From Xanthostigma xanthostigma (lineage: Eukaryota > Arthropoda > Insecta > Raphidioptera > Raphidiidae): a DNA stretch of 64,000 bases. Below the pieces are notes generated by a model. That model made no database searches. It was not told the origin of the DNA and saw nothing but the letters and a program-made list of their open reading frames with translations. Shown in pieces: positions 61,130 through 64,000 of this stretch. Position 1 is the first letter of the stretch; each line of letters begins with the position of its first letter. The stretch is from NCBI GenBank assembly GCA_963575645.1, contig OY754470.1, positions 31,044,501 through 31,108,500 of the forward strand. Direction: 5' to 3'. A program made the position numbers and the translations under genes.

Positions 61130-63900
61130 AATATTCCCTGAAAATTTCAAGTGAATTGAATAATAGGCCAAGCTATAGAGATTTAAAAAAGCGTTCTCGT
61201 GACCTACACCGAGTCATCCTGGGCCGTATAATAATTATCTCGGAAACTATTTATAGGCCAAGCTGTAGAGCATTTTTGCATGACATAAAGACTAGTAGCA
61301 AACCGATTGTGCGATGATATAAAAGATAATAAGCAGATGAATAGGTATGTGTTTTTCACTCGAGTTTCCGGTCCATTTGTTAGTTATCAACAGTTTATTG
61401 CGAAAATAACGCGATTTTTGTCTTTTTTTGCTTGTAACTTTGAAACTAATGGAGCAATCGGAATGCCCCAATGAAATGGTTTGTAGAGAATTGAAATATC
61501 TACAGAATGAGAGGTCGAATGTCTTAATCGGATAATTAGGTTATGAAAAATTTAGGAAAAACCAGAAAATTAGGCGTTTTTTCGAAAATTTATAGCTCCG
61601 TCATTTTTTGAGCTGGAGCGCTAAAATTTTGAGAGAAAGTAGGGATTATAATGTTCTTTATATGTGCCAAAGGTGGGTGCTGTCGGATTATTAGTTTTCG
61701 CGAAATCGCGATTGAAAATTTGCAGTGAACTTTTTTCCGGCAGGCCTGTATGCGTTACCGTAAGTCCGATAATAATTTCAAAAAAAGTTTTGAAAAGTTG
61801 ACATCGTGCACTACAAAACGTAGATTTCAGTTTTTCGATCAGATGCCTGGAAGCATGCTAAAAACACTCGTAAAGTGCGTGAAAAACGGCCGAGCGCGTC
61901 CTCTCAGTCGAGTGGTGGGGGAATATAAATAACGTGCGCGCCGCGCGCGCTATTACTATACATACGCTTCTCCGCCGCTGCCCTTCCACCACCACTCGAC
62001 TGCGAGCACGCGCTCGGCCGTTTTTCGCGAACTTTACGAGTGTTTTTAGCATGCTTCCAGGCATCTAATCGAAAAACTGAAATCTACGTTTTGTAGTGCA
62101 CGATGTCAACTTTTCAAAACTTTTTTTGAAATTATTATCGAACTTACGGTAACGCATACAGGCCTGCCGGAAAAAAGCGCACTGCAAACTTTCAATCGCG
62201 ATTTCGCGAAAACTAATAATCCGACAGCACCCACCTTTGGGCACATATAAAGAACATTATAATCTCTACTTTCTTTCAAAATTTTAGCGCTCCAGCTCAA
62301 AAAATGACGGAGCTATAAATTTGTAACGGTGCGCGTTTTAAGGTGACGTAATCAACGCGACGTCACAACAGGTCCGCTGCTTTCCGTCGGCCGGGGTATA
62401 GCTCGTCGGAATCCAGGGCACTTATATTAGCAGCGGAATACAAAGAATTTAAATAAGAGAAGTTTAGCGTATTTTCAATGTCGTACTAGGTCGACTTTTA
62501 TTAAAAGAAACAAAACTCTTTAGTGTTTACAAAATGAACAAAACATATCAATACAAAAATATTACATCAATCGGTTACATAAATACAATATCTAGCGGTG
62601 AGGTAGAGGGGACACCCGGACGGTCGCCTCTCCTCCTGGTCAAAACGGTCGGGAAAAAACGGTAAGGAGCACCTGACGTCCCGCCGACGACAGCCGTCTG
62701 TCTAGATGTCGGGCGTCAGGGGGGTACGGTAACGGGAACGGAAACAGGCGATATAGTCGGGACTCGTTGGCGAAAAGCTGAGCGCTTAGGGAGGCTTATG
62801 TCACCTCCCTACACCAACGAGTTAGGAACGGTTTCCGGTAGCCGAGTGAGCTGGCTGCCAGACTGAGCGTCGTGGCAATACCGGGCGGTGGAGAAAGCGG
62901 ACTAGAGTGGAACGGGTGTAGTAGCGGTAGGAAACGGACGGTCGCCTCTACACAGAGTAGTGAAGCTATCACTGTGTACAGGTGGACAGTTCTTATCAGC
63001 GAACTTGTCGACTATAGCTTGATGTTTTACAAGCTATGTCTATAGGTATGAACCGTCCGATATGCGAGAGCTGTTAATAATTATTTCGCGTTATTAAATA
63101 AATGCTGGCTAGCTTAAACAAGTACTGGAGCGTTCGCATGTCAGACGGTTTGTACTTGATATAATTTAATACTGCACACTTGGTGTCTCTTTGTTAAATG
63201 TACACTGGTTAACGGTAATTTAATATCGTTTATAATTAATTATAACGGTCACTGGTAATTTAATTAATTATAACGGTCACTGGTAATTTTAATATAGTTT
63301 ATAGTTATTATTTGCGGTGCTACGGAAAACACCGCTTAATACACTGGTAAATTAATATAGTTAATGTTATATTTCTGGCGGTGTTATTCAAAACGCCGCC
63401 ACGGGCACTGATAATTGAATATTGTCACTTACGTAGTGAGGCTTAGTGACGTATCGTCACAAATTTTCGAAAAAACGCCTAATTTTCTGGTTTTTCGTAA
63501 ATTTTTCAGGACCTAATTATCCGATTAAGACATTCGACCTCTCATTCTGTAGATATTTCAATTCTCTACAAACCATTTCATTGGGGCATTCCGATTGCTC
63601 CATTAGTTTCAAAGTTACAAGCAAAAAAACAAAAATCGCGTTTTTTTTGCAATAAACTGTTGATAACTAACTAATGGACCAGAAACTCGAGTGAAAAACA
63701 TATACCTATTCATCTGCTTATTATCTTTTATATCATCGCACAATCGGTTTGCTACTAGTCTTTATGTCATGCAAAAATGCTCTACAGCTTGGCCTATAAA
63801 TAGTTTCCGAGATAATTATTATACGGCCCAGGATGACTCGGTGTAGGTAAAACTAAAACTTTAAACGGGTTTTTCTCGAAACTATGTTTTCGAAGTCTGC
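61130..63900. mobile_element. Large palindromic element split by a solo LTR
   Basis: Left arm about 61130-61935 is inverted in the right arm 61960-62321 plus 63466-63900. Landmarks: GAGCAATCGGAATGCCCCAA, TTAGTTTTCGCGAAATCGCG, CCGGCAGGCCTGTATGCGTT and GGCCAAGCTGTAGAGC. The centre is a GC-rich turn (GTGCGCGCCGCGCGCGC near 61934-61951). Identity between arms is high. Its outer ends belong to the family with TCTCGAAACTATGTTTTCGA. Confidence 0.85.
62322..63461. mobile_element. Solo LTR, 1140 bp, 4-bp TSD AATT
   Basis: It begins TGTAACGGTGCGCG and ends GTATCGTCACA, flanked by AATT at 62318-62321 and 63462-63465. The left palindrome arm shows the uninterrupted site (complement of TATAAATTTTCG). It is GC-richer in its first 650 bp and repeats AACGGTCACTGGTAATTT in the last 250 bp. 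It differs from the LTRs at 5.3 and 12.9 kb but shares their TGTAAC start and 4-bp target size. Orientation not resolved. Confidence 0.75.
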
Positions 63901-64000
63901 GACCACTGAAATTCAAGAACCACTTGATGGATTTAAATAACATTTTTATAGCTTATTGAAGGCATAAAAAACAAGGACTTGATGAAAGGATTTTTGTTTC

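Overview
This window is nuclear DNA of an arthropod, most likely an insect. It is AT-rich and intron-bearing, with GT-AG splice sites, and is packed with nested transposable elements: Penelope-like, R1-type and other LINE fragments, Gypsy-like solo LTRs, hAT, mariner-like and Harbinger-like DNA elements, and many foldback hairpins. There are no bacterial features. I cannot fix the order from sequence alone.

Only three host protein genes can be supported, all on the minus strand. (1) A TMEM26-like multi-pass membrane protein runs from its ATG at 28276 to its stop at 1191. It has seven coding exons spread over 27 kb, and every large intron is filled with transposons. (2) A xyloside xylosyltransferase 1 (XXYLT1) orthologue at 46446-44238 has three coding exons and 385 codons, complete. 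(3) 6-phosphogluconate dehydrogenase (Pgd) at 51900-46991 has five coding exons and 483 codons, complete. Its first coding exon is 11 nt and is followed by a 3.2-kb intron. The Pgd stop lies 545 bp from the XXYLT1 ATG. The three genes are functionally unrelated: sugar oxidation in the cytosol, O-glycan extension in the ER lumen, and a membrane protein of unknown biochemistry.

The rest is a transposon landscape. 1-7 kb: foldback elements and a solo LTR. 6.7-9.1 kb: a mosaic repeat with an exact 120-bp tandem array. 9.3-14.2 kb: nested hAT, Harbinger-like, solo LTR and hairpin elements. 15-19.5 kb: foldbacks, one interrupted by an R1 LINE fragment. 21.2-25.3 kb: a 4-kb inverted-repeat composite carrying a decayed gene with a PIN-like segment and a cysteine-rich CXC segment. 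26.6-27.9 kb: two common dispersed repeats. 29.4-37.5 kb: nested hairpins, a LINE fragment, a hAT element with an exact 8-bp target duplication, and inside it an element inserted into another copy of itself. 38.4-43.4 kb: a hAT element with an internal minisatellite, a hairpin whose loop holds a mariner-type transposase tail, and Penelope-like termini. 54-64 kb: foldbacks, tRNA-like repeats, a Penelope-like element inserted into another copy, and a large palindrome split by a solo LTR.

The most unusual features are repeated self-nesting (hAT in hAT, Penelope in Penelope, and an unclassified element in itself), hammerhead-like cores in the Penelope termini, a 120-bp array whose units mostly carry TGACGTCA, and the PIN/CXC pseudogene inside a foldback composite. 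All family names for repeats come from recalled motifs and visible termini; no search was run.
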